Shown piece after piece: positions 36,073 through 46,383 of a DNA stretch of 64,000 bases. Where the stretch lies: assembly GCA_951804985.1 (NCBI GenBank), contig OX638134.1:78161679-78225678 (forward strand), written 5' to 3'. The stretch is from Dryomyza anilis. Taxonomy: Eukaryota > Arthropoda > Insecta > Diptera > Dryomyzidae. The position numbers were made by a program, and so were the translations under genes. Within the stretch, counting starts at the first letter, position 1. Every line of letters starts with the position of its first letter. Under the pieces are notes generated by a model. It had not been told where the DNA came from, did not search any database, and saw only the letters and a program-made list of their open reading frames with translations.

Positions 36073-36125
36073 AGAGGGCTCGGTCGAGGTTCTTCGGAAC
36101 TGTAGCGCCAAACTATTATTATTAA
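36073..36125 (+). mobile_element. SINE 3' fragment
   Basis: The last ~53 bp of the SINE family (GGGCTCGGTCGAGGTTC, then GAACTGTAGCGCCAAAC and the ATTATTATTAAC tail), with the tRNA head missing. It is followed directly by a short (CA)n run at 36126-36137. Confidence 0.85.
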
Positions 36126-36145
36126 CACACACACACAAATACAAC

Positions 36146-36545
36146 CAGTATTCATCATATTGATGATTTCATTCATTGAACTAGAATCGTATTTTTTCTA
36201 TATTCAATATTTATTATAACATCAAATTTCAATTTAAAATTTGTCTCCATTTCCACATTTACGTATTTATAATTCTTATAAGATATATGACATTTAAATT
36301 AATATGGTTTTATGAACAAAATTCATCAATATGATGTTCACTTTTTCATTAATATGATGAAATGGAGGCTTCGAATAATTAGGAATTAAATATTATAAAT
36401 CCTTTAAGAATTCCAAATACATAAATGTGTAAATGGAGACAAATTGATGTTTGAAATTTGATGTTAAAAAAATATGGAAAATGAAAAACATTTAGAAAGT
36501 ACTATTTTAATTCAATGAATGAATTCATCAATATGATGAATCTCG
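36146..36545. mobile_element. Foldback MITE, about 400 bp
   Basis: Two inverted arms of about 130-150 bp. The outer ends read ATTCATCATATTGATGA on the left and TCATCAATATGATGAAT on the right. Inside, the arms share AACATCAAATTTCAA and TTTGTCTCCATTT. The centre has further TCATCAATATGATG palindromes. No coding capacity. Superfamily and target duplication not evident. Confidence 0.75.
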
Positions 36546-37960
36546 GTAGTTGGTGAAATTTTATCTCTTCATCAAGAATATGAACTTCCAAGATATGTTT
36601 TCCAACGTCTCATAATAATCTTCAACTCTCCAGTTCATCTCATACAGTTCTTCCTCAGTGAATTCTACATAGAAAAAAATGTTGTACATAAAATTTACTC
36701 AGAGTGAATTTTTGTCCATTAAAATTCTTTCCATTATATTAGGGAAAAATCTGTGATTCCTGATATTAAGTTTGTACTTTTTTTTAAAAAGTTCTTAATA
36801 AAAATTTAAATTTATAAAATCACTTGACTGTTTACTGGGTATATTTTTTGATACAACCCTTGCTTTTTCATTTCTCTCTCTCTCGCTAACTGTCAGTTAA
36901 TTAATTGTTTTGTTGCGCATTTAATTTATTTAAATATCGTCGTCGTGTTATTGGGTGACACTTTTAACTCACGTGCGTTTGACTCAATTAACAGTTGAAA
37001 TATGTTTTTTTTGTTATTATATATATGAATATTTTATGATTTACATATCAACTTGATTTTCACTTCCGAGTTGTGATGCAATTTATAAAATCATAAATTT
37101 TGCAAGAATGCCACCCAATCAAATTTACCTGTTTTGTGTCAACCATGCCTTCTACAATTTTCTGTCTGTCTGTATTTTATAGCTATCTGTCTGTTGCGCA
37201 GGCACTTATCGCAGTCACTTCATAAATATTCATTGCCGACACTTCTGCACGTCGTTCCACCGTGACATTTCGTGTGTCACGGGCGCAACTCGTTTTCGAA
37301 AATACAGCCACATTCGCAACGAACTCAATTAAATATTAGTAGTTGTTTCACTTACAGAGGGCGCTGCGCATAATTTTTCATTTAAAGCCTTTTGTTTGGA
37401 TAGCAGCAGTTGTTGGGTATCCTTTTTATGATGGCTTTGAAATTCATTCGACTTTGAATAGGGCGGCAAAGTTTTGAGTGTCGAATTCAACAGAGTGCAT
37501 TATATAAATAGTGAATTTGAAATATTTATCATATGAATTTTGAAGTATTGGCAATGGTTCTGAATTTTATAATTAGAGGTTTTGATTTTTTTTAAGGGTC
37601 TTTAATACATGTTAAGTGTAATAATATTTATTCTTATAAAATTTTCTAAATTCTTATGTAAAATATTGGTTTTAAAAATTAACTAAACAATCAATTTATT
37701 TAAAGTGTATTGCTTAGTATTTTAGTGACACGCTGTTAAATTTAAAAAGTTGAAATGCCATTGAATAGTTTAAAAATATCTCACCATTTGATATAATTGA
37801 AAATTGTCAGATATATAAATTTTATACAGCATTTTTGAGTCTAACTACTATATGTAGTATTTTTCTACTTACCTTTGTTGATTTTATATAATTTAAATTT
37901 TGATATTTCGAATTTTCCATTATATTTAATTTTGTAATTTTGATTAATTCCCTTTTGCAG
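36546..37960. other. Unique end of the giant intron
   Basis: Some remnant TTCTCC/TTCTTCC motifs to about 36720, then single-copy-looking sequence. It is G+C-richer at 37140-37400, with GTCTGTCTGT runs near 37160 and 37187. It ends in the acceptor of exon C. No additional exon seen. Confidence 0.35.
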
Positions 37961-38140
37961 GCAATACCAACATATGCGACTTTTTCTGCTGATTTGCTGC
38001 GTTGGTATCAAACGGAATTTGGTCTGAACGATCAGGCGATTTATTCACAGCTGAGCAGTCGTCAGGAGAACATAATGTGCACCTCGAGTGGAGTGTGTTT
38101 TAAGAACGAGGACATTGGTTGCTATTGTTGTCCATTTTAA
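37961..38140 (+). CDS. Exon C: terminal exon with Cys-rich C-terminus
   Basis: The acceptor is ATTCCCTTTTGCAG; the exon starts in phase 0 and reads 59 codons to TAA at 38138-38140. It begins AIPTYATFSADLLRWYQTEF, then GLNDQAIYSQLSSRQENIM, and ends with a cluster of five cysteines (CTSSGVC, then a GCYCC motif near the stop). The five Cys in the last 21 residues could form disulfides or a metal-binding or lipid-modified tail. Exon B joins it in phase, and a membrane segment lies two exons upstream, so this is probably the C-terminal part of a membrane protein. I do not recognise the family and no catalytic motif is visible. The upstream ATG-less extension (from 37940) is intronic sequence that happens to be open. 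Confidence 0.75.
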   Translation, partial: AIPTYATFSADLLRWYQTEFGLNDQAIYSQLSSRQENIMCTSSGVCFKNEDIGCYCCPF

Positions 38141-38265
38141 AATTCTAAATTCTAAAAAAAAAAATTTTAAAAATATTATAAAATTTTCTGTAAATTTATA
38201 ATTTATATTTAAAAAATAGTTTTTATAATTTTTCAATAAAATTTGAATAAAACAAAAACGTGGGA
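38141..38265 (+). terminator. 3'UTR and poly(A) signals of the plus-strand gene
   Basis: A short A+T-rich 3' untranslated region directly after the stop codon of exon C. It has two canonical AATAAA signals at 38235-38240 and 38246-38251. Cleavage would be expected roughly 10-30 bp further on; the exact site is inferred. Confidence 0.6.
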
Positions 38266-38317
38266 GTACATTTCAAATATTCTGGGCACCTTTAATCAAT
38301 TTTTGTATTTAATTGCC

Positions 38318-39625
38318 ATATCGTCACTATCATGCCAAAGGGGCGAATGTGCAATTTTTGACATTTGCGTTTTTTTACATATTTGAATGTAGTTTATTCT
38401 CAAGTATGCTGTACCAAAATTGCGTGTCATTTTGTTGGATATGTATAGCCACAAAAGACAAAAGCAAAAGGGCGAATTTGAAAATTTGAAAATCTTGTCA
38501 TGCCAAAAGGGCGTATCCTTTCGTTTTTTCGCCATATATTTTTATTGGTATAAAATAAAATAGTAGTGTAAAGGCATTTATTATTTGTTTTCGAAGCACC
38601 TAACGATTTGCATCATTAATTAAAAATAATTTGCCATTTGTTATTTGCAAGAAAAAATGTTGGCAAAATATTTATAATTAGTGATGCAGATCGATAGGTG
38701 CTTTGAAAAAAAAATAATAATTGCCTTTACATCACTCTTCTATCTTGTACCATTAAAGAGTTATAGCAAAAAAACGAAAAGATTTGCCCTTTTGGCATGA
38801 CAAAATTTTCAATTTTTCCGATTTCTATGTTTTTTTGCTATAATTTTTTATTGGTGCAAGATAAAATAGTGGTGTAAGGGTATTATTTTTTTGTTTTTAA
38901 AGCACCTATCGATTGGCATCATTATATAAATATATTTTGCCAAACATTTGGCAAATGGCAAATTAATGTTTGGCAAAATATTTTTAATTAATGATATAGA
39001 TCGATAGGTGCTTTTAAAACAAACAATTAGTTCTTTCACATCACTATTTTATCTTGTACCATTAAAGAGTTATAGCAAAAAAACGAAAAGATACGCCCTT
39101 TTGGCATGACAAGATTTTTCAATTTTCCCACTTTCTTCGTTTTTTTGCTATAATTTTTTTATTGGTGCAAGATAAAATAGTGGTGTAAGGGTTTTAATTT
39201 TTTGTTTTAAAGCACCTATCTATTGGCATCATTATTTAAATATATTTTGCCAAACATTTGGCAATTTAATGTTTGGCAAAATATGTTTAATTAATGATGC
39301 AGTTCGATAGGTGATTTAAAAGCAAACAATTAATGTCTCTATATTACTATTTTATCTTGCGCTAATAAAAAGTTATAGTATAAAAATCAAAAATATTTGC
39401 GTTTTAATCAGGATATAGCCTTCCGTATTTATAATTCTGTAGGTTGTCTAAATCTAAAGATATTTTATATACGTTATATTAATTGATGAATAAACCAAAA
39501 TAACAGAAAAAATTGAAAAAAATATAAATTTGGGTAATTTTTAAAGCACTTCAAACTTTAAAATTTGATTTCTCAACATTTTTAAAAATGCACATTCGCC
39601 CCTTTGGCATGACAGTGACGATATA
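38318..39625. mobile_element. 1.3 kb foldback element made of serial palindromes
   Basis: The terminal inverted repeats are about 37 bp long with one mismatch (ATATCGTCACTATCATGCC at the left; complement ending GACAGTGACGATAT at the right), and include CAAAGGGGCGAATGTGCA. Between them lie three consecutive palindromes of about 305 bp (about 38498-38801, 38799-39112, 39107-39420). Each has arms carrying GTCATGCCAAAAGGGCG, a GGTACAAGATAAAATAGT-like segment and AAGCACCTATCGAT, with ATTTGCCAAACATTTGGCAA near two of the centres. No transposase. A diverged single arm occurs at about 60375-60545. Confidence 0.85.
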
Positions 39626-39629
39626 GTCT

Positions 39630-39955
39630 CCACACTAAAACTCACCACACTAAAACTCACCACACTAAAATTCAGCACAATAAAACTCACTACACTAAAA
39701 CTCACCACACTAAAATTCACCGCACTAAAACATACCACAATAAAATGTACCACACTAAAATTCACTACACTTAAACTCACCACACTAAAATTCACCACAC
39801 TAAAACTCACCACATAAAAATGTACCACACAAAATTCACTTCACTTAAACTAACCACACTAAAATTCACCACACTAAAACTCACCACACTAAAACTGACC
39901 ACACCAAAATTCACCACACCTAAACTCACCACACCGAAACTCACCACATTAAAAC
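39630..39955. repeat. 15-bp minisatellite (CACACTAAAACTCAC)n
   Basis: About 21 units of CACACTAAAACTCAC, with an ACTCAC/ATTCAC alternation. The period of 15 leaves frames open on both strands (Val-Val-Asn-Phe-Ser repeats on the minus strand), which are artefacts. It begins directly beside the foldback element. Confidence 0.92.
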
Positions 39956-40110
39956 TTCTAATGGGAAAAACTCTACGGGGAAGAATTGTACGGGAACGAA
40001 TTCCACCGTGAAGAATTCGTTTCGGGAAGAATTCTATGGGAAAGTTTTCTATGGGGTAGAATTTTACGGGAAAGCACAGTCTGAGAAAGAATTGTCTATG
40101 AGAAAAGTTG
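39956..40110. repeat. Degenerate GGGAAGAATTGT repeat (inverted copy of the 32-36 kb repeat)
   Basis: Irregular units such as CGGGGAAGAATTGTACGGGA and CGGGAAGAATTCTATGGG. GGGAAGAATTGT is the reverse complement of the ACAATTCTTCCC core seen at 32.0-36.1 kb, so this is the same family in the other orientation. Confidence 0.65.
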
Positions 40111-40697
40111 TTTTAGCGGTGAATTATTTTTGTTTTGTTTACTACATTTATAAAACCAATAAAAAAACGTCCACAGCGAATACGGGTCCATGATATAAAT
40201 AATAAAAATGTTTTTTATATTTATTATATTTTATGTGTATTAAGAAAATTGTTGCATTCGTTAAGTCTAATTTTTAAAATTGTTGTTTATGTCAGAAGGT
40301 CTTCAAATGGTAAAAGATTGCAAGTTTCTCTTAAGCATATTTTTCATCACAGATGGCGCTTCACACATGTTCGAAAATTATCTTTTATCTTTTCGAATAC
40401 AACTCTGCTTAAGAGAGACTTCCTTTTTCCTTAGCTTTAAGTTATCCGATCACTTGTGATACAACTACGAAACCAACAGGTATAATCCGCATAATAAACC
40501 AACATTTATTTCCATATTTCCTAATACTTGTGGTTTTTATTTCTATGGTTTGACTGTTTCAAACGTACATGTTTGAAACACTCAAAAGTTCTCATTTCAA
40601 CAGAATCATTTCATCAAGGCTTCTCCGGACGATATTTTTACGCTCCCCAGGTTCACAATTGTTAACACAAACATATAATACACTACTCAACACAATA
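40111..40697. other. Unique DNA, no gene supported
   Basis: Moderately A+T-rich, apparently single copy. Open frames of 61-99 codons are present without motifs or initiation context that would support them. Confidence 0.3.
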
Positions 40698-40830
40698 GTC
40701 CCATTGTTAGTTTTAACTATGCTCTGCATTACCATAAACCATTTTTTTATTTATTAGTAGATCTCAAATATTAAAAAAATCATTCAATACTAATATTTAA
40801 AAAATCCAAATTTTTCGAGTACAGATGCAA
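40698..40830. repeat. Left member of a 2.6-kb-spaced inverted repeat pair
   Basis: GTTAGTTTTAACTATGCTCT followed by GCATTACCATAAACCATT. It matches the reverse complement of 43200-43330 over roughly 115 bp with about three quarters identity by eye, including AAAAAAATCAT and TTTTTCGAGT blocks. Either these are the ends of one 2.6 kb element or two oppositely oriented copies of a short one. Confidence 0.65.
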
Positions 40831-41990
40831 ATATTTTAAAAACATATTAATTAGTTGTTCTTGCTACATTGTATTTAGTGTGGAAAATTGAAAGACAAAT
40901 TGAGTTTACAATTGAGGAGCTCATTTTCAAAACGTGCTATATGAAGCGAACTTTGTTTTTAGTAAAAGACAAAGTACTGTTACACCATGATGGAGTCAAA
41001 TTTGAACCAAAGTGTCTTCTACATTTTTGATCTTTGTTATATCCCTATATATCCACTTGTGTTAGTTCAATTTGTTTTTTAATGAAAAACTATATAGTAG
41101 TTTTTGTATTTTAGGGTATAATTTTAATATAAGCTATGGTCTATTTTTAGGGGCAGTTACGAAATATTTTTTTCGCGAGTTTTTTTATTGTATAGCATAA
41201 TTTAAAACATTTATATTATAAATAGTTGATACTTTAAACATTGAAAAGCGCTAAATTATTTTAATCTTATGACCATAAATAAATTTTATAGTAAAAAAAC
41301 TAAAGTTAATAATTAAAAAAAAAAAACGAAAATTTAAAAAAATGCTGCATAATTTTTAGCAAATGTCAGAATGTCATACAACGTGTTAAATCGCACATTT
41401 AACGCCTTCGCTATATTTTTCACTCCCAACCAGTTTTAGTCATGCTATGTAGCATTCGCAGCAGCACTTACTACATTCTATGTTTCATGTGCACAACGAT
41501 TACAATGATTTACACCAGTGTAAATAACACAAAATGAATCACGTCAGAAACAACTACAAGAAAAACCAACAAAAACTTTACTGATTGTTTGCACAACAAC
41601 ACAAAACAAAGCAAAAAAAAAAAAGACAAAGCAAAAAATAAATTGAAAACTATTTTAAGCGCTTTATAAAACAACAAGAAAACGTAATTAAAAAAAAAAA
41701 AAAAAACAACAAAAATGTAAAATAACAGTTAAAATAAAATCAAAAAACCAAAAACAAATTTAAAAAGCATTAAAAAACACCGTTATAACAACCAATATAA
41801 AATGAAACAAGATAAAGGAATAATGTACATTTTATAAAGATTTTTTCCATTTCATTTTGTTTTTTTTGCAAATATTTCGAAATGTTTCTACGTTTGACTC
41901 TTGATTGCCAACAAAGCAGCAAAAACAATAAAAGTGCAACGAGAGCCACGCAATATAAAAACTAAAAAACTTTACAACGAACAACAGAAA
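40831..41990. other. A+T-rich DNA with CAA-rich leader-like sequence
   Basis: From about 41400 the sequence becomes single-copy-looking. From 41540 to 41990 it is very rich in CAA/AAC/AAA, the composition seen in insect 5' untranslated leaders. It leads into the candidate start codon at 42216. No element ends recognised between the inverted repeats. Confidence 0.3.
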
Positions 41991-42215
41991 ATCTGTTGGT
42001 AGCAAGGACTACAACAATAATGGTCAAAGCGCTTGACCAAAGCACAAGCATCCGCCACGCGGCGACCGGACCAGGTGGTGTCACGGTTCACCACATAGCA
42101 GATACGTCACACAAACATATTACACCCCAAACACATACAGACTGCACCGCAAAAACGACGGAAACGTGCACGCGGTTCATTGCAGCTACTTCCGGTCAGT
42201 TGTCGCGGCGACAAT

Positions 42216-42404
42216 ATGGGCACAAAATACAACCGCAATCGTACGCGCTTTTTTATGATTGCTTTTTTGCTACTGCCTCTGATTTTGCCACTGACTCTGT
42301 CCCTTTGGTTGTTTGCAAAATTATTAAGTTCATGCAAAAGTAGAGGCGCAATCATGATTTTTGTTGGGACATTAAATTTACAAAAAAAATCTTTTTTTAT
42401 GTGA
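42216..42404 (+). CDS. Candidate N-terminal exon with signal anchor
   Basis: An ATG in a good context (GCGACAATATGG) opens 62 codons. The first residues are basic and hydrophilic (MGTKYNRNRTRFF), followed by MIAFLLLPLILPLTLSLWLF, a 20-residue hydrophobic helix, then AKLLSSCKSRG. This is the pattern of a signal peptide or type II signal anchor with positive residues on the cytosolic side. It lies after about 600 bp of CAA-rich leader-like DNA. A possible donor (CAAAA followed by GTAGAG, near 42339) would end the exon after SSCK; otherwise a stop is met at 42402. No downstream exon was identified, and inverted repeats flank the region, so it may instead be a chance frame or part of a mobile element. 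Confidence 0.35.
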   Translation: MGTKYNRNRTRFFMIAFLLLPLILPLTLSLWLFAKLLSSCKSRGAIMIFVGTLNLQKKSFFM

Positions 42405-43199
42405 TATTTTTAAAGCATGAAGTGAACTACAGTTACTAAGCTTTCATTTGCTGTTTTGTAATTGAAAATAAAATAAAATTTATATATATTTTTTGGGCAT
42501 TTAAAAATATTGGACAGTGCGTGGTATGAGTAACATTAATTTAGTGCTTTAGTTAAAACGCAAATATCTTTTAAACGCTATAAGTTATTTTTACATTTTG
42601 TTATTTCTAAATAAACTACAAGTATAACGCTTTCTCAAAACATATAATGTGTGAATAGAAATATTTATCACATTTAAGAAATAAATCTTCAAATTTTTAA
42701 ACTACATGCATTGCTGCGAATATCTCAAAAACGGCATAACCTAGCAGGTAATGGCATTCTTGATGACAACGTCATCAATGATTAATCGAGCACATTAAAA
42801 ATTTGTCATTGATGAATATGTCTGCAAAAATATTATAAAGGACATTACATTAATATGTCATATATAAATATATCAATGACATTGTGAAAATCCGTCATTG
42901 ATGGCGTCATCAATAACATTGATGAGGTCATTGATGAAAATTAACATTCACGTCACATGCCCCTAAAGGTATGTAGCATTTAAGTTGTGAAATGCAATGT
43001 GAAATGCATACAACATACTTCTAGGGGCAGCATTTAAGCGTAAAATTGAAAATTTGTGTTCGATGCCACCCTGCCATATAATTCATAGGCACAAATTAAG
43101 GAACCAATTATTATAAAAGCGAGATAATCAGCAGTATTAATGTCAAGACTAATTACAGTATACTAACAAATACTAATATGTTGCTGTATTTTACAGATA
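42405..43199. other. A+T-rich DNA with short TCATTGATGA-type repeats
   Basis: 42740-42960 is dense in TCATTGATGA / TCATCAATGA motifs in both orientations. 42957-43035 is an imperfect palindrome beginning TGCCCCTAAAGGTATGT and ending ACATACTTCTAGGGGCA. These look like a small decayed foldback element. No gene. Confidence 0.45.
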
Positions 43200-43332
43200 T
43201 TTGAATTTAAACTCGAAAAATAGTAATTTTTTTTAGACTATTTTTGCATGATTTTTTTAGCATTTCGCATCTGCTGAGAAATAAGAAAATGATTCATGGT
43301 TATGCAGAGCATAGTTCAAACTAACGATCAAA
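43200..43332. repeat. Right member of the 2.6-kb-spaced inverted repeat pair
   Basis: Ends GGTTATGCAGAGCATAGTTC then AAACTAAC at about 43330, the complement of the left member at 40698. The inner part contains ACTCGAAAAATAGT and ATGATTTTTTTAGC, matching blocks in the left member. Confidence 0.65.
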
Positions 43333-44330
43333 ATAGCGAGTTTTTTTTCATCGCTGCTCATTTTTAAAATATGCCCTATCCAAAAAGTTTCCGTTAAAAA
43401 ATGTAAAAGTTTAAAATTCTTGTATATTTTACATATAAATTACTGAAAAATAACAGTTCTTACTCGATTTATATTATTTATTTTTATATTTACAGATTTC
43501 ATATCATTTTATAAAATATTTTCATGTTTTTTTTTATATAAATGTTTTATGCTCGATTAAGCTGACTAAATGAAAACTTCTATTAAATTTTAATTAATTT
43601 CGCACTTTATTTTTATCTGCTTCCAGGATTTTGTATCGCTTAAATAAATGTTCATTAGAGTCGATGTTTATCGTCGCCCCAACTGTTGAAGTGCTTTTCG
43701 CTTTAAAACGATTTATCGTTTATTCATTTGCGATAAATATCAATGAGTGACTCGCTTTAGCGATTAAGCATGGTTTCACTCTACAAAGCACACACGACAA
43801 ATGTATTTGTATTTTTATTTTATTATTTAAATGTTTGTGTTTGCTTTTTATTAAAAAAAAAATATTTTTCTTTTTGTTATTGTATATAAATTTCCGATTC
43901 AGATAAAAATAGACTAAAACATGTTATTTTATTTTTGTTATAAATTTTAAAAATTTGTATTTGGTTTTAACTGATTTAATAAAAGATTTGATGAAATCTA
44001 TGGATTTCATAATCTATGGATTGCATAATCTATGGATTGCATAATCTATGGATTGGATTATTAAACTTTTCACCGCATATCGGTGAGGTTAGACTCAGTT
44101 CGTCTTCATTCATTTCTCATATTTGTAAATATTATAAAATAGCTGTGAGCGATTAAAACGAAATTTTTGTGAACAACTTAGGAACAAATTTATGCATATT
44201 TTAAGAGTTTATATGAAATATGAAGTTTCTGTATGTTGGCTAAATATTTAAAATTTCGTTTGCAACGATTGCTAAAATTCAATGCAAACTCTTTGGTAAA
44301 AATTGTAATTTTTATTGGTAAAAAATTAAA
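43333..44330. other. A+T-rich unique DNA with a 16-bp repeat
   Basis: Mostly single-copy A+T-rich sequence. At 43990-44058 there are four copies of a 16-bp unit AATCTATGGATTGCAT. No gene recognised. Confidence 0.5.
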
Positions 44331-44400
44331 TTCTTAATTAAATTCTTAATTAAATTCTTAATTAAATTCTTAATTAAATTCTTAAATTCTTAATGATATG
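44330..44400. repeat. 12-bp repeat (AATTAAATTCTT)n
   Basis: Five to six copies of AATTAAATTCTT, immediately preceding the next 19-bp array. Confidence 0.85.
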
Positions 44401-45570
44401 TTAAAAACTCAATTTTTGTGAACTCAATATAGCGAACATTTGAATTTATAGTGAACATTTCAATTTTTATTGAAAAATTCAATATATAGTGATTTTTAGT
44501 GAAAAATTAAATTTAGTGAAAAAATGAATTTATAGTGAAAATTTTAAATTTTAGTGAAAAATTGAATTTTTAGTGAAAAATTGAATTTTTAGTGAAAAAT
44601 TGAATTTTTAGTGAAAAATTTAAGTTTTAGTGAAAAATTGAATTTTTAGTGAAAAATTGAATTTTTGGTGAAAAATTGTATTTTTAGTGACAAATTGAAT
44701 TTCTAGTGAAAAATTGAATTTTTAGTGAAAAATTGAATTTTTAGTGAAAAATTGAATTTTTAGTGAAAAATTGAATTTTTAGTGAAAAATTGAATTTTTA
44801 GTGAAAAATTGAATTTTTAGTGAAAAATTGAATTTTTAGTGAAAAATTGAATTTTTAGTGAAAAATTGAATTTTTAGTGAAAAATTGAATTTTTAGTGAA
44901 AAATTGAATTTTTAGTGAAAAATTGAATTTTTAGTGAAAAATTGAATTTTTAGTGAAAAATTGAATTTTTAGTGAAAAATTGAATTTTTAGTGAAAAATT
45001 GAATTTTTAGTAAAAATTGAATTTTTAGTGAAAAATTGAATTTTTAGTGATAAATTGAATTTTTAGTGATAAATTGAATTTTTAGTGATAAATTGAATTT
45101 TTAGTGAAAAATTGAATTTTTAGTGAAAAATTGAATTTATAGTGAAAAATTGAATTTATAGTGAAAAATTGAATTTTTAGTGAAAAATTGAATTTATAGT
45201 GAAAAATTGAATTTTTAGTGAAAAATTGAATTTTTAGTGAAAAATTGAATTTTTAGTGAAAAATTGAATTTTTAGTGAAAACTTGAATTTTTAGTGTAAA
45301 ATTGAATTTTTAGTGAAAAATTGAATTTTTAGTGAAAAATTGAATTTTTAGTGAAAAATTGAATTTTTAGTGAAAAATTGAATTTTTAGTGAAAAATTGA
45401 ATTTTAGTGAAAATTTGAATTTTTAGTCAAAAATTGAATTTTTAGTGAAAAATTGAATTTTTAGTGATAAATTGAATTTTAGTGAAAAATTAAATTTTTA
45501 GTGAAAAATTTAAATTTTGAGTGAAAAATTGAATTTTTAGTGAAAATTTGAATTTTTAGTGAAAAATGTT
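44400..45570. repeat. 19-bp minisatellite, TTTTTAGTGAAAAATTGAA variant
   Basis: About 60 units by span, very homogeneous from 44560 to 45400, in the same orientation as the 10640-13160 array and nearly the same consensus. A GTGATAAATTG variant appears in three adjacent units near 45050-45090 and a GAATTTATAGTG variant near 45130-45200, again showing local spread of variants. Confidence 0.95.
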
Positions 45571-46049
45571 GGGAGTTTAGAAATCGTTTATGAGGTTTTG
45601 AAAATACTTAGTTTTTATTACATTTTTCAGCATTTTGTAGAAGTTATTAATTAAAGTAATTGATTAAATAGGCCATTATACCAGGAATTGCATTATTTAC
45701 GAAATGTAATGTTGATATACTTTTTCCATAGAATAATTTGAAAAACAAATTTTATTGAGTGATTCCAAAAATTTTTCAATGTTGATCTAGTTATAAATAA
45801 ACATCAATTTTTTTAAAGAGTTTAAGTATCGAACTTATTGTAGGAGTTTCGATGGTTCGAGCGTTCAAAATTCTCGTTTTGATATAACTTCGATTTGTCA
45901 GTGAAATATCTGCCAACCGTTTTGATAGACATTTTTATATGATATCTGACTTCACTATCGGATAACTTTTTCAGCATCTCACCACAATGTTATACATGTT
46001 TTTTTAAAAACTGAATATATTTGAATATTTCTGATCGATTTTGAGTATT
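45571..46049. other. Unique A+T-rich spacer
   Basis: Single-copy-looking sequence between the minisatellite and the MITE. Nothing recognised. Confidence 0.3.
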
Positions 46050-46383
46050 TAAAGGGTTTTTCAATAAGAGCGCTACAAAAGTTTTTTTCAAGGGTTTTTC
46101 AACAGGGACGCTACAAAAGTAGATCGATAGGGACAGCAAACGACGCCATATTTCTTGGCGCTCTTGTGACATTTCTCTTCACTAAGGCTTGGCATTTCAT
46201 GATGGAAAGATATACGAGTCGAAATTATTAAAATTTACTACCGAAATTCGAATACGTATATCTTTCCATCATGAAATGGCAAATCTTACTGAAGAGAAAT
46301 GTCAAAAGAGCGGCAAGAAATATGGCATCGTTTGATGTCCCTGTCGCTCTACTTTTGTAGCATCCCTGTTGAAAAACCATTTA
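46050..46383. mobile_element. Foldback MITE, copy 2
   Basis: Same family as the element at 14662. It has the duplicated left terminus (AAAGGGTTTTTCAATAAGAG then AAGGGTTTTTCAACAGGG), inverted arms, and TTCATGATGGAAAGATATAC in both arms; it ends GTTGAAAAACCATTTA. In this copy the segment coding for the NQQ residues is deleted (ATACGAGTCGAAATTATT), so the transposase-like reading is broken. Confidence 0.85.

Larger units (their letters stand above)
7227..37960 (+). other. Giant (30.7 kb) intron between exons B and C
   Basis: Bounded by donor CAG/GTTAGT and acceptor CCTTTTGCAG. The phases on both sides agree (0 and 0). It holds a hAT-like element, arrays of the 19-bp family in both orientations, a polypyrimidine and a polypurine 9-bp array, three SINEs and a SINE fragment, a decayed LINE, a mariner-derived MITE and several inverted-repeat elements. 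Large repeat-filled introns are known in fly heterochromatic and Y-linked fertility genes; whether this locus is heterochromatic is not shown by the sequence. I saw no further convincing exon of this gene inside it. Confidence 0.6.

Noticed and set aside
39541..40011. Open frames with VVNFSVVSFS and LTTLKLTT repeats
   Set aside because: Translations of the 15-bp minisatellite on either strand.
41996..42343. 115-codon open frame overlapping the candidate signal-anchor exon
   Set aside because: A different frame with no hydrophobic or conserved pattern; the 42216 start has the stronger context and peptide character.
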